Shown here: in pieces, positions 8,985 through 20,330 of the stretch | Position numbering within the stretch: the stretch's first letter is position 1 | Layout: each line of letters opens with the position of its first letter | From: Pseudomonadales bacterium | GTDB taxonomy: Bacteria > Pseudomonadota > Gammaproteobacteria > Pseudomonadales > UBA7239 | NCBI GenBank assembly: GCA_041395665.1 | Contig: JAWLAB010000004.1 | Span: 62,001 to 126,000 of the forward strand | Direction of reading: 5' to 3' | Length of the DNA stretch: 64,000 nt | Notes under the pieces: model-generated | The model's input: only the letters and a program-made list of their open reading frames with translations | Database searches by the model: none | What the model was told of the DNA's origin: nothing | Made by a program: the position numbers and the translations under genes

Positions 8985-9656
8985 ATGGATTACACGCTAA
9001 CTCGCATTGATCCCGACGAGCCAGGACGCTACCCACCTATCAGCCGCCAACAAGTAGCGGATCCATTGGAAGAACAAGTTCATAAAAATATTTTTTTAGG
9101 AAAATTAGAAAATCTTTTGCACGGAGCGGTGAACTGGGGGCGCAAAAATTCGCTCTGGCCGTACAACTTTGGCTTGTCTTGCTGTTATGTCGAAATGGCG
9201 ACTTCTTTCACTTCGCCACACGATGTTGCGCGCTTTGGTGCAGAAGTTATTCGCGCGTCACCCAGACAAGCGGATTTGATGGTGGTGGCGGGTACTTGCT
9301 TCATCAAAATGGCACCCGTAGTGCAGCGTTTGTATGAGCAAATGCTAGAGCCAAAATGGGTGATTTCTATGGGTTCCTGTGCCAATTCAGGCGGTATGTA
9401 TGACATCTATTCGGTTGTGCAAGGTGTGGATAAATTTTTGCCAGTGGATGTGTATATTCCAGGCTGTCCACCGCGCCCAGAAGCGTTTTTGCAGGGCTTA
9501 ATGTTGCTGCAAGATGCGATTGGCAAAGAGCGCAGACCGCTGTCGTGGGTCGTCGGTGAGCAAGGTGTTTATAAAGCCAATATGCCGGCGCAGCGCGATT
9601 TAAAACAAGCAGAACGCAATGCTGTGCAAGTATTGCGAACACCTGATCAAATTTAA
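8985..9656 (+). CDS. nuoB: NADH-quinone oxidoreductase subunit B (N2 cluster)
   Basis: A 223-residue hydrophilic subunit that holds the terminal 4Fe-4S cluster N2, next to the quinone site. The tandem cysteines in [10 protein letters not shown], the cysteine in [10 protein letters not shown] and that in [11 protein letters not shown] are all present, so the cluster is complete. GAGGTAAAA precedes ATG 8985. Length and sequence match gammaproteobacterial NuoB throughout. The next gene, nuoCD, follows after 23 bases. Confidence 0.98.
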   Translation: MDYTLTRIDPDEPGRYPPISRQQVADPLEEQVHKNIFLGKLENLLHGAVNWGRKNSLWPYNFGLSCCYVEMATSFTSPHDVARFGAEVIRASPRQADLMVVAGTCFIKMAPVVQRLYEQMLEPKWVISMGSCANSGGMYDIYSVVQGVDKFLPVDVYIPGCPPRPEAFLQGLMLLQDAIGKERRPLSWVVGEQGVYKANMPAQRDLKQAERNAVQVLRTPDQI

Positions 9657-9679
9657 TTTTTTGTATCGGAATCAAAGGC

Positions 9680-11476
9680 GTGACGCAAGAAACCGACACA
9701 CAAGCACAAGATACCAATACTGCATCTCCTGCTGGATTTGAGTATGAAGTGGTGCGTGAACTGCATACACAATTTGGCGAAAGCGCATTCCATTTTCAAC
9801 GCACGCGTGATGGTGTGCCGACCGTGTGGGTGGCGCGCGAGCAGTTAAAAGCGGTGCTACTTTTTTTACGCAATCTGCCGCGCCCTTATGTCATGTTGTA
9901 CGACTTATCTGCGATCGATGAACAGTTGCGTACTTATCGTCGCGGTCAGCCAGCTTCAGAGTTTACGGTTTTTTATCACCTGTTATCGATCGAAAGAAAC
10001 AGTGATGTGCGTATCAAAGTTGCGTTGAAGGCCAGTGATTTGAATTTGCCAAGTGTGGTGGGGATTTGGCCCAACGCGAATTGGTACGAGCGCGAAGTGT
10101 GGGATATGTTCGGTATCACCTTTGAAGGGCATCCGCATTTATCGCGTATTTTGATGCCAGCACATTGGCAAGGGCATCCGCTGCGCAAAAGTTATCCAGC
10201 GCGTGCTACCGAATTTGACCCATTTTATTTGGATGCCGCGAAACAAGATGCTGAGCAGGAATCACTGCGTTTCAAGCCAGAAGATTGGGGCATGAAACGC
10301 AGCACCGAGAACGAAGACTTCATGTTTCTCAATCTCGGTCCGAATCACCCGTCTGCGCACGGTGCTTTCCGTATTGTGTTGCAGCTGGATGGCGAAGAAA
10401 TTGTCGATTGCGTACCCGATATTGGTTATCACCATCGCGGCGCGGAAAAAATGGCGGAGCGTCAAAGCTGGCACTCATTTATTCCCTACACTGATCGCAT
10501 CGATTATCTCGGCGGTGTGATGAACAACCTGCCGTATGTGTTGGCAGTTGAAAAATTGGCAGGCATCAAAGTGCCGGCGCGCGTGGAAGTGATACGCGTG
10601 ATGATGGCAGAGTTTTTCCGTATCACTTCGCATCTGCTGTTTCTCGGTACTTATGTGCAAGATGTCGGCGGTATGACGCCGATTTTCTTCATGTTTACCG
10701 ACAGACAAAAAGCTTACGATGTGATTGAAGCGATCACTGGTTTTCGTATGCATCCGGCGTGGTATCGCATCGGCGGTGTAGCGCACGATTTGCCGCGCGG
10801 TTGGGATGTGAAAGTGCGCGAGTTTTTGGATTGGATGCCAAAACGCCTTGACGAATACGAAAAAGCAGCGTTCAAAAACGGTATTTTGCGTGCGCGAACA
10901 ATTGGTATCGCGCAGTACAACAGCAAAGAAGCGTTGGAATGGGGTGTCACCGGCGCAGGTTTGCGCTCAACGGGTATCGATTACGATTTGCGTAAAAAAC
11001 GCCCGTATTCCGGTTACGAACAATTTGATTTTGAAGTGCCGTTGGCGGTGAATGGCGATGCTTACGATCGTGCGATGGTGCGTTTAGAAGAAGTGCGTCA
11101 GAGTTTGCGCATTATTCGTCAGTGTTTGGAAAACATGCCAGAAGGGCCGTATAAAGCCGATCACCCATTAACTTGTCCGCCGCCGAAAGAGCGCACGCTG
11201 AAAGATATTGAAACGCTGATTACGCACTTTCTCAGTGTTTCGTGGGGGCCTGTCATGCCCGCTGGCGAAAGTAGCCAGATGATTGAGGCAACTAAAGGCA
11301 TCAACAGTTATTACCTTGTGTCGGATGCGAGCACCATGAGTTATCGCACACGCATTCGCACACCCAGCTTCCCACATTTGCAACAAATTCCTTCGGTGAT
11401 TCGCGGCTCTATGGTTGCGGATTTGATTGCCTATTTGGCTTCTATTGACTTTGTGATGGCCGATGTCGACCGTTAA
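9680..11476 (+). CDS. nuoCD: NADH-quinone oxidoreductase fused subunit C/D
   Basis: A 598-residue fusion of the 30-kDa (NuoC, about residues 1-190) and 49-kDa (NuoD, about 210-598) subunits, the arrangement of Enterobacteriales, Pseudomonas and relatives. [14 protein letters not shown] and HPLRKSYPA mark the NuoC part. [24 protein letters not shown] and the C-terminal [11 protein letters not shown] mark NuoD. NuoD lines the quinone pocket next to NuoB. Translation starts at GTG 9680. Its last 14 bases overlap nuoE, which suggests translational coupling. Confidence 0.97.
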   Translation: MTQETDTQAQDTNTASPAGFEYEVVRELHTQFGESAFHFQRTRDGVPTVWVAREQLKAVLLFLRNLPRPYVMLYDLSAIDEQLRTYRRGQPASEFTVFYHLLSIERNSDVRIKVALKASDLNLPSVVGIWPNANWYEREVWDMFGITFEGHPHLSRILMPAHWQGHPLRKSYPARATEFDPFYLDAAKQDAEQESLRFKPEDWGMKRSTENEDFMFLNLGPNHPSAHGAFRIVLQLDGEEIVDCVPDIGYHHRGAEKMAERQSWHSFIPYTDRIDYLGGVMNNLPYVLAVEKLAGIKVPARVEVIRVMMAEFFRITSHLLFLGTYVQDVGGMTPIFFMFTDRQKAYDVIEAITGFRMHPAWYRIGGVAHDLPRGWDVKVREFLDWMPKRLDEYEKAAFKNGILRARTIGIAQYNSKEALEWGVTGAGLRSTGIDYDLRKKRPYSGYEQFDFEVPLAVNGDAYDRAMVRLEEVRQSLRIIRQCLENMPEGPYKADHPLTCPPPKERTLKDIETLITHFLSVSWGPVMPAGESSQMIEATKGINSYYLVSDASTMSYRTRIRTPSFPHLQQIPSVIRGSMVADLIAYLASIDFVMADVDR

Positions 11477-11990
11477 ATTTACACAACAGAAAACCGTGTT
11501 GGCGACAGATCGTCCGTCGCGCTACGCCTTTCACCCAGAAGATCGCGAAAGTATTTTGCATGCGATTCACCATTACGACGATGCGCGCGCTGCATCCATT
11601 GATGCATTAAAAATTGTGCAAAAACGCCACGGCTGGGTGCCAGATGAAGCCATTGATGCGATTGGTGGCTTGTTAGGTATTCCCGGCTCCGATGTTGAAG
11701 GTGTTGCTACTTTTTATAATTTGATTTTTCGCCGCCCTGTGGGTCGTCATGTCATCAAAGTGTGCGACAGCATCGGCTGTTTTTTAACCGGCTATGAAGA
11801 ATTAACTGCTGCGATAAAAAAACATTTAGGTATTGAGTACGGGCAAACCACAGCCGATGGTCGTTTCACTTTGTTGCCGATTTGTTGTTTGGGTAATTGC
11901 GACAAAGGTCCAACGCTGATGATCGACAACGACACACACGGCTCTGTGCAAATTGCTGATGTACCTGCGTTATTGGAGCGTTATGTATGA
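11463..11990 (+). CDS. nuoE: NADH-quinone oxidoreductase subunit E (24 kDa)
   Basis: A 175-residue thioredoxin-fold subunit that binds the 2Fe-2S cluster N1a through [11 protein letters not shown] and [11 protein letters not shown]. It belongs to the NADH-dehydrogenase module together with NuoF and NuoG. The [18 protein letters not shown] and [11 protein letters not shown] segments are typical of the family. The start overlaps nuoCD by 14 bases and the stop overlaps the nuoF start by 4 bases (ATGA). Confidence 0.97.
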   Translation: MSTVKFTQQKTVLATDRPSRYAFHPEDRESILHAIHHYDDARAASIDALKIVQKRHGWVPDEAIDAIGGLLGIPGSDVEGVATFYNLIFRRPVGRHVIKVCDSIGCFLTGYEELTAAIKKHLGIEYGQTTADGRFTLLPICCLGNCDKGPTLMIDNDTHGSVQIADVPALLERYV

Positions 11991-13297
11991 ACGCGCAAAA
12001 ATCTGCTGAAACGCACCCGCTGACATGGCGCTTAGATCATCTAAAAGATCGCGCGTTGGATTTGCCGCTGTACGAAAGTTTGGAAGGCTTTTCTGCCTTG
12101 CGCAAAGTGGTTAAAGACATGGCGCCGCAAGAAGTCCAACAATTAATTAAAGATGCCAATTTGCGCGGTCGCGGCGGTGCAGGTTTCTCAGCGGGCATTA
12201 AATGGTCGTTAGTGCCAATGGGTGAAGGTGCGCCTAAACATAAATACTTGGTGTGCAACGCCGACGAAATGGAGCCGGGCACATTTAAAGATCGTTTGTT
12301 GATGGAGCAGTTACCGCATCAATTGGTCGAATCCATGATTGTTGCTGGTTACGCTTTGCAAGTTTCTAAAGCGTATATTTTTCTGCGCGGCGAATATGTT
12401 GTTGCTGCGCATCATCTCAATCGCGCGATTGCAGAAGCGAAAGCGGCAGGCTATCTCGGTGAAAATATTTTAGGCAGTGGCTGGGGCATGGAATTGTTCG
12501 TGCACACTGGCGCTGGTCGTTACATTTGCGGTGAAGAAACTGCGTTAATTAATTCGTTAGAAGGTCGTCGCGCTAATCCGCGTGCGAAACCGCCGTTTCC
12601 GCAAGTGTCTGGTTTGTGGGGCAAGCCGACCGTCGTCAACAATGTTGAAACGCTCAACAATGTGCCGGCGATTGTTGTGCGCGGTGCGGATTGGTTTAAA
12701 GGTTTATCGCAAGGAAAAAGTCCTGATGCGGGAACCAAGTTGTACGGTATGTCGGGTCGCACCAAACGCACAGGTGTGTGGGAATTACCTATTGGCACAA
12801 CAGCGCGCGAAATTTTGGAAGATTACGCGGGCGGTATGCAGGACGGTTTGGATTTGATGTGCTGGCTGCCTGGTGGCGCATCCACCGATTTTTTGATGCC
12901 AGACCATCTCGATTTAGCGATGGATTACGACACCATCATGAAGGCCGGTAGCCGTATGGGCACTGGTTTGATTATGGCGGTGGACAGCAAGCAGAACATT
13001 ATTTCCGTAGTGAGAAATTTAGAACAATTTTTTGCGCGTGAATCTTGCGGCTGGTGTACGCCGTGTCGCGATGGTCTGCCGTGGACAGTGAAAGTGTTGC
13101 AAGCCATAGAGCGCGGCGAAGGCGTGGTGGGCGATATTGAAATGCTTGAACAAACCACGCGCTTTCTCGGGCCGGGAAAAACATTTTGTGCGCACGCACC
13201 GGGCGCGATGGAGCCTTTGCAAAGCGCATTGAAATATTTTCGTGAAGATTTCGAACGAGGCATTCAAAATGCCTCGCCAGAAAAACAGGTAGGGTGA
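11987..13297 (+). CDS. nuoF: NADH-quinone oxidoreductase subunit F (NADH and FMN binding)
   Basis: A 436-residue subunit where NADH is oxidised. [15 protein letters not shown] is the glycine-rich NADH/FMN-binding loop, [14 protein letters not shown] lies in the same site, and [19 protein letters not shown] is conserved. [11 protein letters not shown] with a downstream cysteine in [10 protein letters not shown] ligates cluster N3. Length is normal. Its stop overlaps a GTG (13294) in the first nuoG reading frame, while the better nuoG start is ATG 13306. Confidence 0.98.
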   Translation: MNAQKSAETHPLTWRLDHLKDRALDLPLYESLEGFSALRKVVKDMAPQEVQQLIKDANLRGRGGAGFSAGIKWSLVPMGEGAPKHKYLVCNADEMEPGTFKDRLLMEQLPHQLVESMIVAGYALQVSKAYIFLRGEYVVAAHHLNRAIAEAKAAGYLGENILGSGWGMELFVHTGAGRYICGEETALINSLEGRRANPRAKPPFPQVSGLWGKPTVVNNVETLNNVPAIVVRGADWFKGLSQGKSPDAGTKLYGMSGRTKRTGVWELPIGTTAREILEDYAGGMQDGLDLMCWLPGGASTDFLMPDHLDLAMDYDTIMKAGSRMGTGLIMAVDSKQNIISVVRNLEQFFARESCGWCTPCRDGLPWTVKVLQAIERGEGVVGDIEMLEQTTRFLGPGKTFCAHAPGAMEPLQSALKYFREDFERGIQNASPEKQVG

Positions 13298-13590
13298 TAG
13301 ACAACATGGCAACCATTTATGTTGATGGCAAACCCCATGAAGTAGACGGCGCAGACAACCTGTTGCGCGCTTGCTTATCACTGGGTTTGGATGTGCCTTA
13401 TTTTTGCTGGCATCCTGCATTGGGTTCAGTCGGTGCGTGTCGTGCTTGCGCAGTAAAACAATACGCCAATGCGGATGACAAGCGCGGTCGCATTGTGATG
13501 TCATGCATGACGCCATCAACCGACAATACTTACATTTCGATTGATGACGAAGAAGCAAAGCTTTTCGCAAATCCGTTGTTGAATGGTTGA
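13294..13590 (+). CDS. nuoG: NuoG fragment 1: N-terminal 2Fe-2S ferredoxin domain (frameshifted nuoG)
   Basis: This is the first of three frames that together encode NuoG, the large iron-sulfur subunit of complex I. The likely start is ATG 13306 (MATIYVDGK), preceded by AGGGTGA; GTG 13294 is also possible. [15 protein letters not shown] carries cysteines of cluster N1b. After SIDDEEAK the frame runs into a stop at 13588, while the expected continuation ([18 protein letters not shown]) reads in another phase from base 13557. One A appears to be missing in the GCAAAGC at 13555-13561. With both suspected losses restored, 13306-16036 would code for about 910 residues, the normal NuoG length. Confidence 0.9.
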   Translation: MIDNMATIYVDGKPHEVDGADNLLRACLSLGLDVPYFCWHPALGSVGACRACAVKQYANADDKRGRIVMSCMTPSTDNTYISIDDEEAKLFANPLLNG

Positions 13591-14558
13591 TGACCAACCA
13601 CCCACACGATTGCCCTGTTTGTGAAGAAGGTGGTCACTGTCATTTGCAAGATATGACAGTGATGACAGGCCACAATCAACGCCGTTATCGTTTTACGAAG
13701 CGCACGCATCAAAATCAGGATCTAGGCCCTTTCATCAATCACGAAATGAATCGCTGTATCGCGTGTTATCGCTGTGTGCGTTATTACAAAGATTATGCAG
13801 GTGGTGAAGATCTTGGTGTGTACGGCGCGCATGACAATGTTTATTTTGGTCGTGAAAGCGATGGTGTTTTTGAAAGTGAATTTTCTGGCAACTTAGTCGA
13901 AGTATGTCCGACGGGTGTGTTCACTGATCGCACGCACTCTGAGCGCTATAACCGCAAATGGGATATGCAATTTGCGCCCAGCATTTGCCAGCAATGCAGC
14001 GTAGGTTGTAACACTAGCCCCGGCGAGCGCTATGGTGAATTGCGCCGTATCGAAAACCGCTATCACGGTGAAGTTAACCATTATTTTCTGTGTGATCGTG
14101 GTCGTTTTGGACACGGTTATGTCAATCGCAAAGATCGTCCACGCCAGCCATGGCAGCGCATGGATCAAGAAACTAAAATACTGAGCGTGGATGAGGTATT
14201 GGACTCTGCAGCTGATGCTTTGCGTCAATGTAAGCGCATTATAGGTATCGGCTCACCACGCGCGAGTGTCGAAGCGAATTTTGCTTTGCGCCAGTGGGTG
14301 GGTGAGAAAACTTTTTTGGTGGAACCAGCGCAGCAAAGCAAGCGCTCGTTGAACAAGCATTGGCGATTTTGCAAAACAGTCCTGTACGCACGCCTTCGTT
14401 GCGTGATATGGAAAAAGCAGACGCTGTTTTGGTGTTGGGCGAAGATGTCACGCAAACAGCACCGCGTATTGCATTGGCTTTGCGGCAAGCTGTTAAAAAT
14501 AAAGGCTTGCAGATGGCTGCTGATAACAGAATTGCTGATTGGCAAGCAATCGGCGTGA
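13587..14558 (+). CDS. nuoG: NuoG fragment 2: iron-sulfur cluster region (frameshifted nuoG)
   Basis: The second NuoG frame has genuine NuoG sequence from about 13557 to 14336. [17 protein letters not shown] is the HC3-type cluster N5 segment, [13 protein letters not shown] and VEVCPTG carry N4 ligands, and CQQCSVGC with CDRGRFG carries the extra cluster N7 motif. The segment [20 protein letters not shown] is still family-like. After about 14336 the residues ([20 protein letters not shown] onward) are out-of-phase translation and not real protein. The annotated ATG here is internal to the subunit; no start is expected. Confidence 0.85.
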   Translation: MMTNHPHDCPVCEEGGHCHLQDMTVMTGHNQRRYRFTKRTHQNQDLGPFINHEMNRCIACYRCVRYYKDYAGGEDLGVYGAHDNVYFGRESDGVFESEFSGNLVEVCPTGVFTDRTHSERYNRKWDMQFAPSICQQCSVGCNTSPGERYGELRRIENRYHGEVNHYFLCDRGRFGHGYVNRKDRPRQPWQRMDQETKILSVDEVLDSAADALRQCKRIIGIGSPRASVEANFALRQWVGEKTFLVEPAQQSKRSLNKHWRFCKTVLYARLRCVIWKKQTLFWCWAKMSRKQHRVLHWLCGKLLKIKACRWLLITELLIGKQSA

Positions 14559-16036
14559 AAGATATCGCACAACATGAAAAAAGTCCGTTGTTTATTGCCG
14601 CTTTTTCAGAGACGCGTTTGTCGGATGTGGCAGAAATCAATGTCCAATTAGCTAGCGAAGATATCGCACGCCTAGGATTTGCGGTTGCGCATTGCATTGA
14701 TAGCAATTCACCGGCGGTTGAAGGTTTAGATAACACGCTGCAAACACGAGCAGTGCGTATTGCTGAAGCGTTATTAGCGGCAGAAAAACCGTTAGTGGTT
14801 TCTGGAACAGGTTGTGCGTCGGTTGCCATCATGCAAGCCGCAGCAAATGTTGCGATGGCGCTGCACAACAAGGGTCGTCAAGCAGAAATTGCTTTGTGTC
14901 AGCCGGAAGTGAACAGTATCGGCGTTGCCATGCTTGGCGGTGCGTCAGTTGAAAAAGCGTTGGCTCTTTTAGAAAGTGGTGAAGCGGACGGTGTAGTCGT
15001 TGTCGAAAATGATATTTATCGTCGCAGTGACGCAGAGCGCGTAGAAGCAGCGTTAGCAAAAGCCAAAGTATTGGTGGCGATAGATCATCAAAAAACGGCA
15101 ACCATCAACAAAGCGCATTTTGTATTGCCAGCCGGAAGTTTTGCAGAAGACGACGGCACAGTCATCAATATGGAAGGTCGTGCGCAGTGCTACTTTCAGT
15201 TGTACGATCCTGCGTACTACGATCCTGACTGCAAAATTCATGAAAGCTGGCGTTGGGTTTATGCGCTGCAAACTTCGGTAGAAAGTCGCGAAGTCTGTTG
15301 GACGCATTTTGATGACATCACGCGCATGTGTGCGGAAACAGTGCCAGCCTTGTCACGGATTATGGAAGCTGCACCGGATGCCAATTTCCGAGTTAAAGGT
15401 TTGAAAATTGCACGCGCACCGCGTCGCTACTCTGGCCGCACGGCCATGCGCGCGAATTTATCGGTACACGAACCGCGCGCTTCGCAAGATTCAGATACAG
15501 CCTTGTCATTTTCGATGGAAGGTTATGTCGGTCCAAACGAGCCAGCATCTTTTGTGCCGTTTGCGTGGGCGCCAGGTTGGAACTCGCCACAGGCATGGAC
15601 TAAATTCCAAGATGAAGTCGGCGGTCATTTGCGTTCTGGCGATTCGGGTGTGCGTTTGATTGAACCAAAAATCGAAGCTGCTGTCAGTTATTTCACAGAA
15701 ATTCCTGTAGCATGTGATGTGCGTGAAGATGCACTGCGCGTTGCGCCCTTGTATCACTTATTCGGTAGTGATGAATTGTCTGCCATGGCGCCAGCAACAC
15801 AATCGATGGTGGTGCAGGCCTATGTTGCTCTATCGGTTGAGGATGCCGCGCGTTTGAAATTGACAGAAAACAGTTTGGTGAAAGTGACTTTAGGCAATCG
15901 CACTTATTCATTGCGTTTGCAGATTAGCAAAACATTAGCAAGCGGCTTGGTGGGATTGCCTGCAGGCATTCCAGGCATGCCGCCGATACTCGGACATACT
16001 CACGCGCAGCTTGCAGCGGCAGGGAGTGTGGTGTGA
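14360..16036 (+). CDS. nuoG: NuoG fragment 3: C-terminal molybdopterin-oxidoreductase-like domain (frameshifted nuoG)
   Basis: The third NuoG frame really begins near 14336 ([14 protein letters not shown]) and runs to TGA at 16034-16036. It holds the C-terminal domain related to molybdopterin oxidoreductases, which in complex I has no cofactor: [46 protein letters not shown] [19 protein letters not shown] and [20 protein letters not shown]. The TTG at 14360 is not a true start. The stop overlaps the GTG start of nuoH. The intact downstream operon argues against loss of complex I. Confidence 0.88.
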   Translation: MAILQNSPVRTPSLRDMEKADAVLVLGEDVTQTAPRIALALRQAVKNKGLQMAADNRIADWQAIGVKDIAQHEKSPLFIAAFSETRLSDVAEINVQLASEDIARLGFAVAHCIDSNSPAVEGLDNTLQTRAVRIAEALLAAEKPLVVSGTGCASVAIMQAAANVAMALHNKGRQAEIALCQPEVNSIGVAMLGGASVEKALALLESGEADGVVVVENDIYRRSDAERVEAALAKAKVLVAIDHQKTATINKAHFVLPAGSFAEDDGTVINMEGRAQCYFQLYDPAYYDPDCKIHESWRWVYALQTSVESREVCWTHFDDITRMCAETVPALSRIMEAAPDANFRVKGLKIARAPRRYSGRTAMRANLSVHEPRASQDSDTALSFSMEGYVGPNEPASFVPFAWAPGWNSPQAWTKFQDEVGGHLRSGDSGVRLIEPKIEAAVSYFTEIPVACDVREDALRVAPLYHLFGSDELSAMAPATQSMVVQAYVALSVEDAARLKLTENSLVKVTLGNRTYSLRLQISKTLASGLVGLPAGIPGMPPILGHTHAQLAAAGSVV

Positions 16037-17079
16037 ATACTTTGATTGCAGGCTTAACGCTGGATGATCTCATTATCATTGCCACTGCTGTCGCAAAAGC
16101 AGTCGTGATTTTGGTGTGCACATTAGTCGGCGGTGGCTTTTTAAGTTTTGTCGAGCGCCGCGTGTTGGCGTTGTGGCAAGACCGCTACGGCCCTAACCGT
16201 GTTGGCCCTTTTGGTTTACTGCAATTGCCAGCTGATATTGTGAAATTGTTATTCAAAGAAGACTGGACGCCACCGTTTGCCGATAAATTAACTTTTTGGT
16301 TGGCGCCATTTATTGCGATGGGTGCATTATTAATTTCATCAGCCATTGTGCCAGTGACAGAAACATGGGGCGTTGCTGATCTCAATATCGGTATTTTATT
16401 TTTCCTCGCGATGGCGGGTTTATCGGTGTACGCCGTGTTGTTTGCAGGCTGGTCATCAAACAGTAAATATTCTTTGTTGGGTGGTATTCGTTCTGCAGCA
16501 CAAACAATTAGCTATGAAGTATTTATGGGTCTGTCGGTGATGGGCGTGGTGATGCTCGCAGGCTCATTTAATATGCGCGATATTGTTGAAGCGCAGCGTG
16601 ATGGTTGGTTTGTCGTGCCGCAGTTTTTTGGCTTTATTACTTTTATGTTGGCAGGTGTCGCTGTCGCGCATAGAACGCCCTTTGATTTGCCGGAAGCGGA
16701 ATCTGAGTTGGCGGCGGGTTATCACACAGAATATTCCGGCATGAAGTGGGTCATGTTTTTCGTCAGCGAATATGTGGGTGTGGTTTTAATTTCTGCCTTG
16801 ATGGTCACTTTATTTTTTGGTGGTTGGCATGAGCCGGCACTATTGGGTTTTGATTTGTGGCCGCAATGGCTGTCTTTCTTGCCTGGATTTTTTTGGTTTG
16901 CCATGAAAACAACTTTTTTCATTATGTTGTTTATCTTGGCGCGTGCTGCGCTGCCGCGTCCGCGTTATGACCAAATTATGGATGTGGGCTGGAAATTTTG
17001 CCTGCCATTAACACTGCTTAACTTGTTGGCGACAGCTGCTGTTGTGCTGCTGCAAATGCCGGCAGTGGGAGGTGCATGA
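16033..17079 (+). CDS. nuoH: NADH-quinone oxidoreductase subunit H
   Basis: A 348-residue membrane subunit with about eight TM helices that forms the entrance of the quinone chamber. [20 protein letters not shown] and [19 protein letters not shown] are its conserved cytoplasmic loops, and [19 protein letters not shown] carries the conserved acidic cluster. It starts at GTG 16033 overlapping the nuoG stop, and its stop overlaps the nuoI start (ATGATG), so translation is probably coupled. Confidence 0.97.
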   Translation: MNTLIAGLTLDDLIIIATAVAKAVVILVCTLVGGGFLSFVERRVLALWQDRYGPNRVGPFGLLQLPADIVKLLFKEDWTPPFADKLTFWLAPFIAMGALLISSAIVPVTETWGVADLNIGILFFLAMAGLSVYAVLFAGWSSNSKYSLLGGIRSAAQTISYEVFMGLSVMGVVMLAGSFNMRDIVEAQRDGWFVVPQFFGFITFMLAGVAVAHRTPFDLPEAESELAAGYHTEYSGMKWVMFFVSEYVGVVLISALMVTLFFGGWHEPALLGFDLWPQWLSFLPGFFWFAMKTTFFIMLFILARAALPRPRYDQIMDVGWKFCLPLTLLNLLATAAVVLLQMPAVGGA

Positions 17080-17624
17080 TGGCTACCGTTAAACAAGTAT
17101 TAGGTGGTATTGGTAGCCAGCTACGCAGCTTGTGGATGATTTTCTCCCACGCATGGCGCAAGCGCGACACGCTGCAGTATCCAGAAGAAAAAGTGTATTT
17201 GCCGCCGCGTTATCGCGGGCGCATTGTATTGACGCGTGACCCTGACGGTGAAGAGCGCTGTGTGGCATGTAATTTGTGTGCAGTGGCTTGTCCAGTTGGT
17301 TGTATTTCATTACAAAAAGCAGAGAAAGAGGACGGTCGTTGGTTTGCTGATTTTTTCCGCATCAATTTTTCGCGTTGTATTTTTTGCGGTATGTGTGAAG
17401 AAGCCTGCCCAACTAACGCCATTCAATTAACGCCAGATTTTGAAATGGCGGAATACGATCGTCAAAATCTGGTTTATGAAAAAGAACATTTATTGATCTC
17501 CGGTGTGGGCAAATATCCGGATTACAACTTTTATCGCGTATCAGGAATGGCAATTGCCGGTAAGCCAAAAGGTTCTGCCAATAATGAAGCGGCGCCTATC
17601 GATGTGCGCGGTTTGCTGCCATGA
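17076..17624 (+). CDS. nuoI: NADH-quinone oxidoreductase subunit I (2 x 4Fe-4S)
   Basis: A 182-residue ferredoxin-like subunit with two complete 4Fe-4S motifs, [15 protein letters not shown] and [18 protein letters not shown]. These hold clusters N6a and N6b, which lead electrons from NuoG to N2 in NuoB. The N-terminal amphipathic stretch anchors it to the membrane arm. Two tandem ATG codons (17076 and 17079) could start it. nuoJ begins 10 bases after the stop. Confidence 0.98.
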   Translation: MMATVKQVLGGIGSQLRSLWMIFSHAWRKRDTLQYPEEKVYLPPRYRGRIVLTRDPDGEERCVACNLCAVACPVGCISLQKAEKEDGRWFADFFRINFSRCIFCGMCEEACPTNAIQLTPDFEMAEYDRQNLVYEKEHLLISGVGKYPDYNFYRVSGMAIAGKPKGSANNEAAPIDVRGLLP

Positions 17625-17634
17625 GGATGATGTA

Positions 17635-18132
17635 ATGGAAGCGGCTTTTTATACTGCGGCGTTGGTCGCGTTATTGTCGACAATGGGCGTGATTAGTACA
17701 CGCAAACCAATACACGGTTTGCTGTACTTGGTGGTCTCCCTGCTGTCTGTTGCCATGATTTTTTTTGCAGTGGGTGCGCCATTTGCGGGTGCTTTGGAAA
17801 TCATTGTGTATGCCGGTGCCATCATGGTGCTATTTGTTTTTGCTGTGATGATGTTGAATCTCGGTGAAAAAGGTTTGAAACAAGAAAGCGCATGGACACG
17901 AAATTCTGTTTGGTTTGGCCCGTCTGTGCTGACAACCATTTTGTTGTCGCAATTACTGCGTGTGATGTACACGGGAGAATTACCGGCTGCAGGGCTTCAT
18001 GCCGTTGATGCAAAGCAAGTGGGTATTGCGTTGTATGGTCCATATTTGCTGTGTGTGGAATTGGCGTCCATTTTATTGTTAGCGGCTTTAGTTGCTGCGT
18101 ATCACTTGGGGCGTGCGGATGAAAAAGAGTAA
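17635..18132 (+). CDS. nuoJ: NADH-quinone oxidoreductase subunit J
   Basis: A 165-residue hydrophobic subunit with five predicted TM helices. GALEIIVYAGAIMVLFVFAVMML is the characteristic third-helix region, which carries the pi-bulge in known structures. The frame extends upstream into nuoI, but ATG 17635 has GAGGATGA in front and gives the family N-terminus (MEAAFYTAALVALLSTMGVI). nuoK follows after 6 bases. Confidence 0.96.
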   Translation: MEAAFYTAALVALLSTMGVISTRKPIHGLLYLVVSLLSVAMIFFAVGAPFAGALEIIVYAGAIMVLFVFAVMMLNLGEKGLKQESAWTRNSVWFGPSVLTTILLSQLLRVMYTGELPAAGLHAVDAKQVGIALYGPYLLCVELASILLLAALVAAYHLGRADEKE

Positions 18133-18138
18133 TCGCCG

Positions 18139-18447
18139 ATGAATGGTATCCCTTTAGAACATGGTTTGATGTTGGCTGCGGCGCTATTTGTGCTTGGCCT
18201 CACCGGTGTGTTGGTGCGTCGTAATATTTTGTTTGTACTGATGAGTTTAGAAATCATGATGAACGCTGCCGGCTTAGCATTTGTGATGGCGGGGAGCCGT
18301 TGGGGACAGCCTGATGGTCAAATCATGTTTATTTTGATTTTGACTTTGGCAGCGGCGGAAGCGTCTATCGGTTTGGCAATTTTGTTGCGATTACACCGAC
18401 ACTTCCATTCGCTGGATATTGATGCAGCTAGTGAGATGCGTGGATGA
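18139..18447 (+). CDS. nuoK: NADH-quinone oxidoreductase subunit K
   Basis: A 102-residue, three-TM subunit with the normal length. [17 protein letters not shown] carries the conserved membrane glutamate (LE-I-MMNA) used in proton transfer, and [16 protein letters not shown] carries the second conserved glutamate. Its stop overlaps the nuoL ATG by four bases. Confidence 0.97.
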   Translation: MNGIPLEHGLMLAAALFVLGLTGVLVRRNILFVLMSLEIMMNAAGLAFVMAGSRWGQPDGQIMFILILTLAAAEASIGLAILLRLHRHFHSLDIDAASEMRG

Positions 18448-20294
18448 GCAATCAAATATTGTCTTTATTGCCGCTGACATTCGCGCTCCCGCTATTCAGT
18501 TACATATTGCTGTCTTTTTCACGCGGCCGCTTTTCTGAACAACTCTCAGCGGTGATTGGCGTTGGCAGTATGGCCTTGTCTGCTGCAGTTGCAGCTGCCA
18601 TTGCGATTCAGTTTCTCGCACAGCCCGTTGGTTTTGTGCATACACAAGTGTTGTGGTCTTGGATGCAAGTGGGTGATTTTACACCGCGCATCGCACTGCA
18701 TTTGGATGGTTTGTCATTGATGATGTTGTGCGTTGTCACGGGTGTCGGTTTTCTGATTCATTTATTTGCCTCGTGGTATATGCGCGGCGAAGAAGGTTAC
18801 TCACGCTTTTTTGCTTACATGAACTTGTTTGTGGCGAGCATGTTGTATCTCGTATTGGCTGATAATTTACTGTTCTTGTTTTTCGGCTGGGAAGGCGTAG
18901 GTCTTTGCAGTTATCTGCTGATCGGTTTTTATTACAAGCACACACCGAATGGTCATGCGGCGATGAAAGCGTTCATCATCACGCGTATTGGTGATGTGTT
19001 CATGATGATTGGTTTGTTTATTTTGTTTCATCAATTGGGCACACTGGATATTCAACCCATGCTGCAAGCGATTCCTCAGCAGCCTGATAACAATATGCTC
19101 GCTTTGGCTGCGCTGTTATTGTTGGGTGGTGCTGTGGGTAAATCGGCACAGTTGCCTTTGCAAACTTGGCTGGCAGATGCGATGGCGGGTCCAACGCCGG
19201 TCTCGGCATTGATTCACGCGGCAACCATGGTTACGGCAGGTGTTTACTTAATTGCGCGTACACACACGCTGTTTGAAGTATCACCAGAAGTGTTGCAGTT
19301 AGTAGGCTTAACTGGTGCAGTGACTTTGTTATTGGCAGGTTTCTGCGCTTTGGCACAAACCGACATCAAGCGCATTCTTGCTTATTCCACCATGAGCCAA
19401 ATTGGTTATATGTTTTTGGCCTTGGGTGTCGGCGCGTGGCACGCGGCTATTTTCCATTTAATGACACACGCATTTTTCAAAGCGTTGCTGTTCTTGTCAG
19501 CCGGCGCAGTTATTGTCGCCTGTCACCACGAACAAGATATTTTCAAAATGGGTGGGTTGCGTAAAAAACTTCCCTTGGTTTACGCCTGCTTTTTAGTCGG
19601 TGGTTCTGCATTGGCTGCTTTACCTTTTGTCACAGCGGGCTTCTTTAGTAAAGATGAAATTTTGTGGTTGGCTTTTGCTAATGGTCACACAACATTCTTC
19701 TATATCGGCTTGTTCGGCGCGTTGCTGACATCGCTTTATACCTTCCGTTTAATTTTTATTGTGTTTCATGGCGAGGAGAAAACACTCGCACATGCAGGGA
19801 AAGGTTTTGCACATTCGTTACCGTTGTGCGTGCTGCTGTTATTGTCTACTGCATTGGGTGCGATGTTGCATCCGCCGCTGACGAGTGTGTTGCCAGAAAC
19901 TTTAGTGCCTGACGAATCTAAGAAACATGCGATAGAAATTTTATCGGTGTTAGTAGGGCTGTCTGGTATAGCGATTGCTGCGTGGTTATTTCTTCCAAAG
20001 CAGCGGCCGTTGCAAGGTTTTTTTGCGCAGCGATGGGTGCACGGTATTCGCTGCCTGTGGAAATACGCGTGGGGTTTCGATGTGCTGTATGACCGTATTT
20101 TTGTGCGCCCTTACCTCTGGCTGGTTAAAGCCAACAGCCGTGACGCAATTGATGTGTGTGTTGAAGGTATTCCGGTATTGATGCGCAAAGGGCATGACGC
20201 GTTGGGAGCAACAGAAAACGGTTTAGTGCGCTGGTATGCGGCGAGTATTGTGGCAGGAGCGACAGCTATTTTGCTGTTTGTGCTGTGGGTTTAA
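18444..20294 (+). CDS. nuoL: NADH-quinone oxidoreductase subunit L (antiporter-like)
   Basis: A 616-residue antiporter-like subunit at the far end of the membrane arm. [20 protein letters not shown] carries the conserved Glu of TM5. [20 protein letters not shown] and [16 protein letters not shown] are the classic NuoL core, and [16 protein letters not shown] carries the central lysine helix. The long C-terminal lateral helix is represented by the region after residue 530. A 36-base gap precedes nuoM. Confidence 0.98.
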   Translation: MSNQILSLLPLTFALPLFSYILLSFSRGRFSEQLSAVIGVGSMALSAAVAAAIAIQFLAQPVGFVHTQVLWSWMQVGDFTPRIALHLDGLSLMMLCVVTGVGFLIHLFASWYMRGEEGYSRFFAYMNLFVASMLYLVLADNLLFLFFGWEGVGLCSYLLIGFYYKHTPNGHAAMKAFIITRIGDVFMMIGLFILFHQLGTLDIQPMLQAIPQQPDNNMLALAALLLLGGAVGKSAQLPLQTWLADAMAGPTPVSALIHAATMVTAGVYLIARTHTLFEVSPEVLQLVGLTGAVTLLLAGFCALAQTDIKRILAYSTMSQIGYMFLALGVGAWHAAIFHLMTHAFFKALLFLSAGAVIVACHHEQDIFKMGGLRKKLPLVYACFLVGGSALAALPFVTAGFFSKDEILWLAFANGHTTFFYIGLFGALLTSLYTFRLIFIVFHGEEKTLAHAGKGFAHSLPLCVLLLLSTALGAMLHPPLTSVLPETLVPDESKKHAIEILSVLVGLSGIAIAAWLFLPKQRPLQGFFAQRWVHGIRCLWKYAWGFDVLYDRIFVRPYLWLVKANSRDAIDVCVEGIPVLMRKGHDALGATENGLVRWYAASIVAGATAILLFVLWV

Positions 20295-20330
20295 GAACTG
20301 ACGGGATTATCAACGGAAACATATAACACC

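Noticed and set aside
13555..14339. Programmed -1 frameshifting in nuoG
   Set aside because: At the first site an A-AAG slip is conceivable, but at the second site the in-frame codons (CAA AGC) do not form a slippery sequence. No stem-loop or Shine-Dalgarno stimulator is evident, and NuoG is not known to use recoding.
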